Counted from the stretch's first letter, positions 44,517-56,104 are shown. The stretch is DNA of 64,000 nt from Bolinopsis microptera (GCF_026151205.1 NC_087081.1:5639246-5703245), one strand, 5' to 3'. Numbers and translations are program-made. The notes: generated from the letters alone by a model not told the origin.

Positions 44517-47466
44517 CAATGAATCAGTACCAGATTCAGAAGGGTGTGCTAACCATGATGACAACTTCGTAGCAGCTGCCCCATTTCAATTCTCCTGTTA
44601 TTTCTACGGTGGGCCCAAACTGCACACAAACAGACAGGCCTGTCCTGCTTTTAACTCTAACTGCAACGGTTGTGGAATTCAGGGACATTTCCAGAAAGTC
44701 TGCAAAGCCGGTCGCCAATCTCAAGTTCGGGGCGGCAGTGCCCGCGGCAAGAATCGACGTAACAATCAATATCGTAGCTCTCAGAATATGACATCATCAG
44801 CAGTCCCTCACAGTAGCTCTCAATCCCAAAACGGGACATCATCGGCTCTCCACAACCATTATCTTGCAGCTTCGCCTCCATGCTTGTCCAAGAGTATTAC
44901 CAGAGTCCTTGTCAATGGTAGAGAGCTTGATGCCTTGGTAGATTCTGGAAGTTCAGCAACTTTTCTCAGTAATGCCAGTGTCCGGAAGCATCAATGGAAC
45001 ATTAATCGCGGAGACCATGCACCTGTCAGTATGGCCTCTTCATCCCACATCTCTCATCCTGTCGGTCACTGTACAGTAGATGTTCATTTCAATGGTGAAT
45101 TATTACCAAATCAAACGATTGTGGTAATGAAGGACTTATGTGCTGATATGATCATAGGACTAGATATCCTTTCTGATTACAAATCCGTGACATTGGAGTT
45201 TGGAGGCCACAAACCTCCTACTATTGTATCTGCAGCTGCTTGTCTCATCAAAACACCTAAGCTCTTTGGACAATTAGAGGGAGACAGCCACCCTATAAGT
45301 ATCAAATCAAGGAGATATTCTAACATTGATAAAACATTTATCAGAGTCGAGGTTAAAAAGCTGCTAGAAGCAGGAATCATTAAAGAGTGCGAGTCTCCAT
45401 GGAGAGCCCAGGTCCTGGTCCACCAAGGGAATGAGAATCACAAGAAACGCCTTGTCATCGATTACTCCCAAACGATAAACAGATTTACTAAATTGGATGC
45501 TTATCCAGTCCCTCGAATCGACGAGATGGTAGAAGATATCTCAAAGCGCAAGTACTACAGTACACTTGATCTCTCATCTGCTTACCACCAGGTCCCTATT
45601 GCCGAAGACGAACAAGAATATACCGCTTTCGAAGCTGATGGTAAGCTCTACTGTTTCATGTTTATCCCTTTCGGGGTGACTAACGGAGTGTCTGCCTTTC
45701 AAAGAACTGTCAACGATATCATAGCTGCAGAACACCTATCTGGTGTATACGTATATGTTGATAATATCACCATCGTAGGCATGACTAAGGAGGAGCATGA
45801 TAATAACCTAGCAGAATTCCTTACAGCTGCTGCTAAGTACAATCTTGAATTTAATGATAGTAAAACAGTGTCCGGGGTCACTTCGATTAAGCTTCTTGGA
45901 TATCTTGTTAGTCATAATTCCATAAAGCCCGATCCTGACAGAATACAACCTCTCCTGGGCATGCCGGCACCCAACAATGACAAATCCCTAAAGAGTGTAC
46001 TTGGCTTGTTCGCTCATTACTCTAGGTGGGTCAAGAACTTTTCAGACAAGATTCACCCCCTGTCTCATGTCACTTCATTTCCTCTCAATGACAAACAGAT
46101 AAAAGCATTTCAACTGTTAAAATCTGAAATTGCCAAAGCTGTCCTGGCCACGCCTGATCCTAATCTTCCTTTTACTCTAGAAACGGATGCATCAGACTAT
46201 GCAATTGGCGCTACTCTCTGTCAATCCACTCGACCGATTGCATTCTTTTCCAGAACTCTTAACTCATCAGAGCGCAATCATCACTCAGTAGAGAAAGAAG
46301 CTTACGCTATCGTGGAGGCAATTCGTAAATGGAAACACTACCTCCTAGGGTCCCAATTCACTGTCATCACGGATCAACAGTCAGTTTCCTTCATGTTCGG
46401 TCTCTTAAACCATGGTAAAATTAAGAACGATAAAATAACCCGTTGGAGGATTGAGCTTTCGCCTTATGCATTTGACATTATGCACAGGCCTGGAAAAGAT
46501 AACCTTCCAGCCGATGCTTTATCTCGATTAGTGTATCCTCATTGCTCAGCGATCACTAGCCTAAAAGCCTTACATGATCAGCTTTGCCATCCAGGAGTAA
46601 CGCGTATGTCTCACTTTGTTCGCTCTCGGAATCTTCCTTTCTCTGTGGAAGATATTAAGAAAATGACAAGATCCTGCAGGGATTGTGCCGAGGTTAAGCC
46701 ACGCTATTTTAAACCTCAACAGCCCCAGCATCTTATAAAAGCTACGGCCCCATTTGAGCGTTTGAACCTGGATTTCAAGGGACCACTCCCAACAAACACG
46801 AAAAACAAATTCATCCTCACTATCGTAGATGAATATTCTCGCTACCCCTTTGCTTTTCCCTGTACCGACACTTCCACCGATTCTGTCAAAAGCTGTCTAA
46901 CATCAATCTTTGGAGTATTTGGCATGCCGTCCTTCATTCACTCCGATCAGGGTAGTGGGTTCATGTCTGCAGAACTCAAGAAATGGCTACTAGAAAAAGG
47001 CATTGCTACAAGCCGTTCTTCACGTTTTAATCCCCAAGGAAACGGTCAAGTGGAGAAATACAATGGAACAGTGTGGAAGGCTGTACAATTAGCATTAAGG
47101 ACGAGAAAACTTCCACTAAAACTTTGGGAGCAGGTGATTACTGATGCTTTACATTCTATACGGTCCCTCCTCTGCACTGCAACTAACGATACCCCTCACG
47201 AACGTGTGTTTAATTTTCCTCGTAAATCAACAACTGGTAGCTCTCTTCCTGGGTGGCTAACAGATAACTCTAAAGCACTAATGAAACGTCACACCAATCG
47301 ATCAAAGTACGATCCTCTCGTAGAAGAAGTGGAGCTTCTGGACGTCAATCCTAACACCAGTCATGTCAGAACTGGAGAAGGGGTAGAGCTGACGGTCTCT
47401 AATAAACACCTAGCTCCTATTGGTGATGATTCCGATCCCGGCCTAATGCTTATGACAATATTGTGA
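44509..47466 (+). CDS. Gypsy pol: zinc knuckle, protease, RT, RNase H, integrase
   Basis: About 985 residues. Knuckle CNGCGIQGHFQKVC (C-x2-C-x4-H-x4-C); protease LVDSGSSATF with Asp at 44941; RT with STLDLSSAYHQVP, FGVTNGVSAFQR and catalytic box YVDN at 45754-45765 (second Asp replaced by Asn); RNase H TLETDASDYAIGA; integrase zinc site H...H...CRDC and DDE core LNLDFKGP, HSDQGSGF, NGQVEKYNG. Resembles the K02A2.6-like gypsy group. The stop at 47464 follows a short imperfect tandem duplication; a continuation in another frame up to 47655 (RLRRSGRDRTP) looks like the original C-terminus, so the end is probably frameshifted. Confidence 0.92.
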   Translation: MNNNESVPDSEGCANHDDNFVAAAPFQFSCYFYGGPKLHTNRQACPAFNSNCNGCGIQGHFQKVCKAGRQSQVRGGSARGKNRRNNQYRSSQNMTSSAVPHSSSQSQNGTSSALHNHYLAASPPCLSKSITRVLVNGRELDALVDSGSSATFLSNASVRKHQWNINRGDHAPVSMASSSHISHPVGHCTVDVHFNGELLPNQTIVVMKDLCADMIIGLDILSDYKSVTLEFGGHKPPTIVSAAACLIKTPKLFGQLEGDSHPISIKSRRYSNIDKTFIRVEVKKLLEAGIIKECESPWRAQVLVHQGNENHKKRLVIDYSQTINRFTKLDAYPVPRIDEMVEDISKRKYYSTLDLSSAYHQVPIAEDEQEYTAFEADGKLYCFMFIPFGVTNGVSAFQRTVNDIIAAEHLSGVYVYVDNITIVGMTKEEHDNNLAEFLTAAAKYNLEFNDSKTVSGVTSIKLLGYLVSHNSIKPDPDRIQPLLGMPAPNNDKSLKSVLGLFAHYSRWVKNFSDKIHPLSHVTSFPLNDKQIKAFQLLKSEIAKAVLATPDPNLPFTLETDASDYAIGATLCQSTRPIAFFSRTLNSSERNHHSVEKEAYAIVEAIRKWKHYLLGSQFTVITDQQSVSFMFGLLNHGKIKNDKITRWRIELSPYAFDIMHRPGKDNLPADALSRLVYPHCSAITSLKALHDQLCHPGVTRMSHFVRSRNLPFSVEDIKKMTRSCRDCAEVKPRYFKPQQPQHLIKATAPFERLNLDFKGPLPTNTKNKFILTIVDEYSRYPFAFPCTDTSTDSVKSCLTSIFGVFGMPSFIHSDQGSGFMSAELKKWLLEKGIATSRSSRFNPQGNGQVEKYNGTVWKAVQLALRTRKLPLKLWEQVITDALHSIRSLLCTATNDTPHERVFNFPRKSTTGSSLPGWLTDNSKALMKRHTNRSKYDPLVEEVELLDVNPNTSHVRTGEGVELTVSNKHLAPIGDDSDPGLMLMTIL

Positions 47467-48086
47467 CTTCCGATGCAATGTTCATGACAGTATTGTGCCT
47501 TCAGATAATGTGATTAATGAAAACGAAAGTAATAATGAGGCTGTAACCAAAACTATTGCCAATCCTATAAGACTGCGTAGATCTGGTAGAGACAGAACTC
47601 CCACAGTGTTGTATCCATCACCTGATAGCACGTCTAGTAACTCTGGCTATCAGTAAACATTTCATATTCACGGTTTTCATATTTACGTTTCATACTTATG
47701 TTTCACATTCATGTTTCATATTCACCTGAATTGGGTATTTCCGAAGTAGATGTTTTTCTCTGTATTAAAATTGAATTCTGATTGTTTTGTATTCCGTTCA
47801 ATAGAGCGTGACTGACGTATTTATTATATTTAGCCTGTCGGAGGTTTAATTGAATTTTACCCGAGTAGGGAAATCGGCATTATTCTTAGAACCTGTGTTA
47901 GGAAGGTAATTTATATTTTGTGCCGTGCACATTTTAAATTGGCACTTTGGAAGGGTCTACTCTAGGACGCCATCTTAGGTCAAAGTTTTTGTAAGCACTT
48001 ATTCTGTTTTAAATTTTGCGCGCGCACGCGCACGGGATCACTTTTCGATTTTGATTTTGTAGTTGTGTTTATTTATTCGGGGAGAT
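47467..48086 (+). other. Gypsy pol tail and 3' leader
   Basis: First about 190 bases encode the displaced pol C-terminus in another frame; the rest is non-coding and ends in CGGGGAGAT, a candidate polypurine tract before the LTR. Confidence 0.6.
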
Positions 48087-48205
48087 TGTTATATTTCTTG
48101 TTTATTTATTTCAGTTATTTTAATACTAATGTTTATAATGTTTCAGAATGTTTTAACCTCAGTGTGATTAAGTCTAAATGAACAAAGAGTTTTACTTATA
48201 CTTCA
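48087..48205 (+). repeat. 3' LTR of the gypsy element
   Basis: Matches the 5' LTR except at one site (ATTTCAG against ATATCAG). Confidence 0.93.
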
Positions 48206-48364
48206 GGGGCTAAGTGCAAACAGCAAAGAAACTGTTGCTAACTGCTGCTCACTGCTGCTCACTGCTGCTCACTGCTGCTCACTGCTGCTCACTGCTGCTC
48301 ACTGCTGCTATGTGCGCGCGCGTGACAGCAGCAGTGAGCAGCAGTTTCTTTGCACTTAGCCCCT
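48206..48364. mobile_element. Decamer foldback element B
   Basis: Termini GGGGCTAAGTGCAAA and TTTGCACTTAGCCCC; arms of CTGCTGCTCA decamers, about seven left and two right, around the same GC-alternating centre as element A. The gypsy insertion duplicated GGGGC inside its left terminus, so element B was present first. Confidence 0.88.
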
Positions 48365-48828
48365 CTTGTATTCTACTTGTGCAACAAGCGCGTCACGCAG
48401 TAGTACACATGGTTATGCTATGTGAAAATATTTGGTATCATGAAATCTGGTTATTTATAATTTTAGAGTTCTGACTGTAAAATACCTAAGTTCTGGTGTC
48501 AAACTAGATATGTCTGAATTCTTTAAGCTTGAAGAGTTGAATTGTGTATAAAATTTGTTTTAAAAGACTGGTTTGGGGCTGGATCATGTTAACTTGAATT
48601 TTATTTATAGATAATGTAGATATTAATTTTGGTAAATGATTTGCAGTCATATCGTGGGCGGTTAATTGTAGAGATTTAATTTTCTTGTATGACAGTTGTC
48701 TTCCAAATTTAGCCGTAATATTTGGCGTTTACTTTGTCACGGAATGTAATCCAAATAAAAGAAACTCATATTTTTTCATTGTATAATTCGCTATCAATTT
48801 CAAATTATCTTCAATTAAACAGAACAAT
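48365..48828. other. AT-rich DNA between foldback B and truncated LINE
   Basis: Nothing supportable seen. Confidence 0.4.
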
Positions 48829-49183
48829 AGTGTCCGGCTATTGCCCAAATTAGAGGTCAATATTTCCAGGACTACTACCTCTCTGTCAATGACATATTCG
48901 ACAACCAACACATCACCACGATTGTAAATTTCGCAAACCGCACAAAACGCTTAATTGTGCCGGAAGAGCTGGATCAGACCGGGGTGACTTAAAGTATTAT
49001 CTCAAATGCTGTCTCGTCTCGTTTTACTTTTCCAAACCCAGCTGGCATACACCATCCTCCACCATTCACTCTGATTTCACCGGCAACTTTCCCCAGGGTT
49101 GCCACACCCCAGAGGTAGGCAGAGCATCTCAATGCTATCCTCTCGTGGGCTATCTTGGCCCAGCCTCTCTTAAAAAAAGAAAG
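48829..49183 (+). mobile_element. 5'-truncated copy of the LINE
   Basis: Matches the last 55 or so codons of ORF2 and the 3' UTR of the element at 8459-14277 (here on the plus strand), with a small deletion in the UTR, and ends in an A-rich tail. AGAACAAT before and AGAACGAT after may be an imperfect target duplication. The translated end still reads RTKRLIVPEELDQTGVT in part. Confidence 0.9.
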
Positions 49184-49549
49184 AACGATGTGAAAAATTC
49201 AGTAGGAGGGAAAGATAGTCCACAAATATCTCTCGAAGAAAGTTAAACAATAGCGCCAGAAAGTATTTTAATCAAATTACATTTCTCTGCTAGACATATT
49301 ATATTGGGTCGTTCACGACCCCAAACACAATTCTAATAATGAGATAGTTTTCTTACATCAACTTAAACCTACTGGTATCCCAATACTCTAATACCGTGTG
49401 AAAATGTAACAAGATGAAGTAATTAATATATATAGAATATGGGTCTGGAAAAACTTTTAAAATTTGGGAAACTTAAGTAAGCCAAATCTCCAGTCGAGTT
49501 TTTATTGAAACTAACTTAATTAAAAGCCCTTTCAGAAATGTATGGATGA

Positions 49550-50672
49550 TGATTAATCACTCTACACTCGACTGTCACGTGACTTTTTCAACCCGTTTTC
49601 TAGCTGGTTCTGAACGACTTTTCGAAACCCTAACCCTCTATTCCTCTATAATTAGGGGGTGCACGATAAAAATAAACTTGCTCGGATTTAAAAAATTTTT
49701 GTACCAATGTTTTCTAGAGACTGTGAGAATTTTCACATTACCAAATTTGTTATACCTTTTTGAAAAGATCAGTGAGTTTCGCCTAGGTGCCATATTTGAT
49801 GGTGCGCGGCTTTTGGAGCAAAAGTAGCTGTAAAAGTCGCGTAATTTGACCAAATTCGTCCAAATTTGACCATTTTTGTCGTATTATTCAGATATATCTT
49901 CAGTTCCTTAAATGAGATCATTCTGGAAATTGGCGACGACTTTCAAATAGGGCTTTCACATCTGTTCGAAAAATTTGGTGGATATCGGAGTTGATATAGT
50001 GATCAAAATGGGGCAAAATACGCTGCTTTTAGCTGTAACATAATTTCTGATGGTTGGATTTAATTGACGATGTCAATTCATGGCAGTTCGGCGCGGCACA
50101 GTAGCGCATCTCGCCGATCTAGCTGTGAGAAGCCTTATTAAGTGCGCGGCGCGGCACAGTAACGCATCGCGCTACAAGGTTGGATATGCTTTAAATTTTT
50201 CGGACACTTTCCTTGTAAGTCTATGAGTAAGCTTACCAATTTTTGTTGCAATTGGAGGTCGGGAAGGATTCTAAATATCTATTCGTTTGAAGAAATTTGT
50301 GCTGGCCGAAATTAGCGCTAAAAAACCATCCTACAGTCGGCACGCGCGGCTTACTGTCGATGGCGCACTACCTACTATAATCTGATCCCAACTATAACCC
50401 TAACCCAATCCTTAACAAAAACATATGCTGAAACCCTAACGGCCTAACCCTAACAAGAAATTAGACTAACTTCCTTATACGGTCATATCACATGATTGAG
50501 ACGAAGAGACAGTTTTTCACCAATATCTCGTCAGGGGAGCATTTTAACCCTATGTCGTGGGACGTGGGGGGTGATTCGGAATTAGCGTCCGAAAATACAT
50601 CGATTGAAGTTGGTTACAACCGTCGGGGGCCATTTTAGAACAATCTCGAAGATCGACTGTAGAGTGATTTTA
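49550..50672. mobile_element. 1.1-kb MITE with telomere-like CCCTAA runs, copy 1
   Basis: Starts AATCACTCTACACTCGACTG and ends TCGACTGTAGAGTGATT, inverted termini of about 17 bases. Shares both outer parts with the 380-bp copy at 55728-56104. The extra middle includes a block shared with 18705-18800. Contains CCCTAACCC-type runs near 49625 and 50392-50455. Confidence 0.75.
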
Positions 50673-50733
50673 TCCCTGAATTAATTTACAAAAATCTATT
50701 TACAAAAAGCTATTTACAAATAGCTATTGCCTT

Positions 50734-53700
50734 TTATGTAGAATCCGTTATCTCTGCAGTTGGTGCAGGATAATTTGTGGGGCCAATGATTTTCATTTCA
50801 ACTATTTCTTCCGTTGCATGCTCTGCCGTTTTTACTAAATCAGCTGGTGCAGGATCATTTGCGTGGCCAATGTTTCTCATTTCAATTATTTCTTCCGCTG
50901 CATACTCTGCCGTTTTTACTAAATCAGTTGGTGCAGGATCATTTGCGGGGCCAATGTTTCTCATTCCAACTATTTCTTCCGCTGCATGCTCTGCTGTTAT
51001 TACTAAATCAGTTGGTGCAGGATCATTTGCGTGGCCAATGTTTCTCATTTCAATTATTTCTTCCGCTGCATGCTCTGCTGTTATTACTAAATCAGCTGGT
51101 GCAGGATCATTTGCGGGGCCAATGTTTGTCATTTCAATTACATCTCTTCCGAAGTGCACAAGATTGTCTCTCCCACGCCTCGAGAGGTTCACCACTATTG
51201 ATGTTCCAGAAACAAAAAACAATTTAAATGTTTGGAGTGTAAGGTTTTTGGCGATGGTATCATCATAAAGGAGAGGGTTAATCATTGAGTTTATAGGTAA
51301 AATACCAATGGAGAACATTGAGTATAAAAATGTTGCATCCAGCACTTCACACGAATGTAGGACACAGATCACAATGAAAGGTACCCAGCAGAAAAAATCC
51401 GTACAGATGATAATTGCGATTTTTTTATTAGTTCTCCTCCTCCTTTTGGATGCTGCATTATTTTTGTGGACGTTAACAGCATGGGATGAACGTGTTGTTA
51501 TGACTCCTATACAGATGTAGCAGACTGCTATCATCAAGAAGCACAGCAGGTCTATTCCTAAGATTGACCAGACAAAATGTCTCTGAGGGTCCGTGTTTTT
51601 GACGAAGTATTTAAAGAGACACACTCCATCGTTTCCATAAAAAGTGACTTTCCTTCTGGTTTCAGTGATGTTTGTGTAGTCATAGTCATGTGAAAACATA
51701 CCATCCACCATTTTATTTATCATATGCCAAGACAGTGTCTGGTGTTTCATTCTCCCGTAAAAGCCTTGTAAGCCCGCAAAGTGAGTCTCCTTGTTGACCC
51801 GTCCTATGAATATTCTCATCTCAGCGTCGTACGTCAACCCATTTACGAAGTAGTCCTCAAATCTATTAATCAGTGGAAATACCGATATGAAAGTAGCTAC
51901 TGAGCAAAGAAGGACCCCTGTCAAGACCATCTTAAGTTTTAGTTTGGTGGTAACATCACCTTGGCGTTTCATGCCAGAGTAGACTCCTTTAACTCGAGTC
52001 ATGCTCAGCCCCGTCATGGCAAATAAGGAAATTTGTGATCCCATAGAACTTATCACCCCTAGTACCTGGCAAAATGTACTAGTGAGCCAAATGTTCTGCT
52101 GGGAGCAGTAGTTGTCTTTGTGGATTATAGTGTCGAACGTAGCGATGAAGAGTAGATATACGCCTACTAGAAAGTCCGCAAATGATATCACTACGATTAG
52201 ACATTTGTTCACAAATACCATTGATTTGTTACAAGTTTTGAAAAATACAATGCTCTTTACGATGACCCAAAAATTTGCAGAAACGGCTATCACCCCCATA
52301 GTCCACGACAGCACAGCCAGCATCCAGTTCTTAAGGATTTTAACTGAGCAATCTTCATTACACTCATCTGATAGATTAGAACAGTTGATAGTGCCATCGC
52401 ATTTGCTTGTCATTGGAACGTAGAAGCCTGTGTCGGTGCACTGGAAATGGTTTTTGCACATGATTTCGTCAGAATCGTCACCACAGTCGTCCACTAGGTC
52501 GCACACTTGTTTAAATTCCAAACATTTGTAATTGTTCTTACAAGCAAAGTAATCCATTATATAAGCAGCTCGACGTTTCCTTAGGAACGTTAAGTTTTTG
52601 TTGTTTGCGGTGGTAAAAACCTTGGAATTTAATTGTTCGGAACACTGTTCCGGACTCCCGAAGCTCTGTATGGGACATGAAGAGTTAATACATTTTTTAC
52701 TACAACTTGTCAGAACGTAATTCTCCCCAAATAGGCTGTCACACTCTCGGGCTTTTGATGGAATGTGGATATGAATGGCAGTCTGGCCAAAGACGTCAAG
52801 AGTTTTATTAGCATGAAAATAATCGCTTACACATTTGTCTTTGAGGTATTCCATGTTGCTAAGTCCTCGAACACAGTATGAAAGATGTCTATTCAGTCCG
52901 TCTGGAGAGGTCAGTGAAATTAAAGAGGGTATTTCAATTGACAAACGAGCAAGTTTGCAGACTTGTAGTTCATTGCCACATGTCTCTATACCATCACACA
53001 GCTGTGCGAATTCGATGAAGTCCGCATGTCCGGATGAACAGAGGTATACATTTCCACAGGATGTAGTGTCTCTAACATATCGAAATGTTTGTCCTTGTCC
53101 ACAACTTGGCCAATCTTTTTTTTCATCCTTTCCATCTGTGCAATCTATTTCACCGTCTTTTAACCAAGCTAACCGGATCGGAAGATTTCTCGCTGTTTTT
53201 AGAAGTCTACGTGTGCACGTTTCCACAGTGAGACTAGAATTGTTGCAACGAAAGGTCGTTTCATCGCTTTTGTCTGTGCAATCTTCCTTAAAGTCACACA
53301 GGCTGTGTTTATGCACGAAACACGCTGAAGAGGTTTGGACGCAATGCGTATCAATATGGTCATCGCACAAAGGGTCCCCTATGCATATTTTCTGTGTTGA
53401 TATGCTCGAATTATGCCCTTCGATCTCACAGAAAAGTCCGACTTTTAAAGGATCTGAGCAGTTTGTCTGGTCTAAGAAGTTGTAACAGTAAGAGTCAAAA
53501 TTTCTCATAGTTGCACATCTGAAGTGATCTGGAAGTAGGACCTTGTGGAGGTTATTGCCAAGTGCTGAAGACGCTATGCAAGAAGATTGCGTATCATTCG
53601 AGACTACACAGTTGCTATCATACTTACTTGGACAATTCCTGTTGGAGTTGCAGGTATCTATTGGTCTTAAGTATATAACACTCCTCTTATTCGTCTGTAC

Positions 53701-54263
53701 TTCAGGACAGTAGGTTCCGTATTGATATCCGTTACACTTAGCCTCATCCTCACAGCTTTGCAAGTCACATCTATCATTGCACAAGTCAAACGCAACGATC
53801 TGTTTCCCGCTTGGGAGGTACACCTTTTCACTCCCTTCTTTTTCACACCCAATTTCTTCAGCAATGTTAGTGTTGAAACAGTCCTGGATGTCCTCACAAA
53901 CGTACCCAGATTGATATATGTGGTCTGTGTGAGTTTCCTTGTGAGTCTCCTTGTGACCTGAGGGTACAATCTTAGAGCAAATAAAGACCCCGCAAACCGT
54001 CTTCCCGTCTCCCTTTATAACCCCAGCGATTGCATCCAATTTGCAGGCTTGGTAAAAGTATGGGTCGTTTGAGCATGTGCCGTTGTACTCAGTGACAGAA
54101 AAGAGTTCGTTTATCGTGTATGAAGCCAAATCATAAACATCGTCAGAATGCGTGCATTTGTAGACAAGTTTTAGATTTACACATTTCACGTTTCTTAGAA
54201 ACCCGTCCATTTCGGTTATCTGCCAAGAGTCGTCTTCGTTGGAATTTGGAAGTGATTGACACA
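50734..54263 (-). CDS. LDLR class A repeat-containing GPCR, large 3' exon
   Basis: About 1,176 codons open. The exon seems to begin at an acceptor (CATTTCAG) just before 54263; there is no ATG there, so the signal peptide lies upstream. Extracellular: many Cys, with LDLa modules such as CDLVDDCGDDSDEIMC, CDGTINCSNLSDEC and CDFKEDCTDKSDE (acidic calcium-binding S-D-E). From about residue 645 seven hydrophobic helices; TM7 has ILPINSMINPLLY (NPxxY). Position of DRY reads MTRV. Closest in layout to relaxin-receptor-like or GRL101-like receptors, but no LRRs are visible. Cytoplasmic tail: five 28-residue repeats (EMRNIGHANDPAPTDLV type). Stop at 50734. Confidence 0.88.
50762..51150 (-). repeat. 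Five 84-bp coding repeats in the GPCR tail
   Basis: GGTGCAGGAT recurs at 50762, 50846, 50930, 51014 and 51098. Each unit gives 28 residues, so copy-number change keeps frame. Units are very similar, suggesting recent expansion. Confidence 0.93.
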
Positions 54264-54329
54264 CTGAAATGTTTAATGCTAGTGTTGGGCAATTCCACGT
54301 AAAGGTCGCGTTTAAATTGTAAAGGCAAA

Positions 54330-55725
54330 TGTTTTAGACAGTAAGTTCTTTAGAATTTTACTAGGGAACCAAAGTTGTTTGTTTGATATTGCTTTAATGT
54401 GCGATTTTGCTTACTTCAAAGATACAAGGCTGATCAAAACTTAATAAAACTATCTAGATTTTTAGATTTTTGAACATAACACCTATAAACCGTGACATTT
54501 TTGTTTTGACGGCTCGGATGTGGCTGGCCCATTTTTGTTTGTCGTCGACGATAACTCCTAAAAACGGAAAACCTGGACTATGTTTTGCGTTCAATAGGAG
54601 AGTTGTTGATTCTTACCTGTAGAGTGTAGAGACGATAGATCTATTTGTCTTTTTGAAAATACCATATAGCAAGTCTTCTTCAGATTAAGAGCTAGGCCGT
54701 TCGAGTTAACCCATTTTATCCGCTCCTACTAAATCGCGCACTCACAAAAATTTTACGAAAATTCTTGTGGAAAGGCCCTTTGGGTGTGAAATTGATCTAA
54801 ATCGGTGTATTTTTGGACGCTGATTCCGAATCACCCGACAATCGACATGACGTAAGGTAAAAATGCTTCCACGGAGAGTTATGGGAAAAAAACCGTTTTG
54901 GTCGGCCATAACACCTATATAATAACACCTATATAATATCAAACAAAGAACAGTAAATCTGCTCCAAAGGTACTAAGGTCTTGGCGTGGACCTTAATAAT
55001 AATATCACGAAAATTTTTCACCTCAAAGAAACAAAATTAAGTAACTTCTTATCTAAATCCAGTTGATTTATTTTTGTCGGGCTATTATAATTTTTATATG
55101 AACAACCACAACACACAAATTTATCAAAAATAAGCAGTATGCCTCAATTGTTTAGTTTTGAGCAGTAAGATCAAGCTTATTACACAATTGCGATGTATCA
55201 AAAGTTTTGTGAAGGACGCACGGTTTTTATTTTACGCATGTCATGTACAGTGTTTTCGAGATAAGTATTTTTGAGTGAAATGACTAATATAAAAGTGGGA
55301 AATTTGCTTGCCTCTATAATAAGTATAATAACATACAGTGTGATTTGTTAAAATAATGATAATTATGCAATAGTTATCATAATTATATTTATTACAACGA
55401 TTACTGACATATATGATATACCTAATTGCATGTGCAATACTGCCGTTTTCTCAGAAATAAGGAAATATAAAGTCCATATTTGCCATTTCGAGATATTGGG
55501 ATTTGGGACTTTTGCGTTTTGGTCTTTTCTTCGCTTTTTTTGCGTAAAATCGAAAGTGAACACGTTGAGCTATCAATAATTAATAAAATTTTAATTTTTC
55601 AGTAAAATTATATATAATACAAATCTGTAAGTCTGTGAAGGTATAGTGAGCGTCTTGCACGCAGGTTATCGTCATGTCTCCATGAATGAATGGGAAAAGC
55701 GAGCGACCGATTTCATTGGATGATG
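54330..55725. other. Region upstream of the GPCR exon
   Basis: No gene assigned. About 54800-54850 carries an inverted fragment of the CCCTAA-bearing MITE (TATTTTTGGACGCTGATTCC). First exon of the GPCR may lie here but cannot be picked. Confidence 0.4.
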
Positions 55726-55727
55726 AT

Positions 55728-56104
55728 TAATCACTCTACACTCAACTGTCACGTGACTTTTTCAACCCGTTTTCTAGCTGGTCCTGAACGATTTTTCGAA
55801 ACCCTAACCACTAACCCTCTAATCTGATCCCAACCCTAACCCTAACCCAATCCTTAACAAAAGCATATGCTGAAAGTTGAAACCCTAACCCTAACGAGAA
55901 ATTAGACTAACTTCCTTACGGTCATATCACGTGATCGAGACATTTTTCGCCAATATCTCGTCAGGGGAGCATTTTAACCCTTTACCCTATGTCATGGAGG
56001 TGGGGTGATTCGGAATCAGCGTCCAAAAATACATTTATTGAAGTTGGTTTCAACTGTCGGGGCCCTTTTAGAACAATCTCAAAATTCGACTGTAGAGTGA
56101 TTTA
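55728..56104. mobile_element. 380-bp MITE with telomere-like runs, copy 2
   Basis: Begins AATCACTCTACACTCAACTG and ends TCGACTGTAGAGTGATT; colinear with both ends of the element at 49550-50672. Holds AACCCTAACCCTAACCC at about 55840-55857 and more at 55880. Confidence 0.8.

Larger units (their letters stand above)
43795..48205 (+). mobile_element. Ty3/gypsy retrotransposon with 119-bp LTRs
   Basis: 4,411 bases flanked by GGGGC duplications (43790-43794 and 48206-48210). LTRs 43795-43913 and 48087-48205 differ by one base by eye, so insertion is recent. Gag and pol lie in overlapping frames; pol order protease, RT, RNase H, integrase is that of gypsy. It landed inside the left inverted terminus of foldback element B. 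Confidence 0.95.

Noticed and set aside
55840-55890. True telomere or chromosome end
   Set aside because: Only a few CCCTAA units, embedded in a MITE that has another internal copy.
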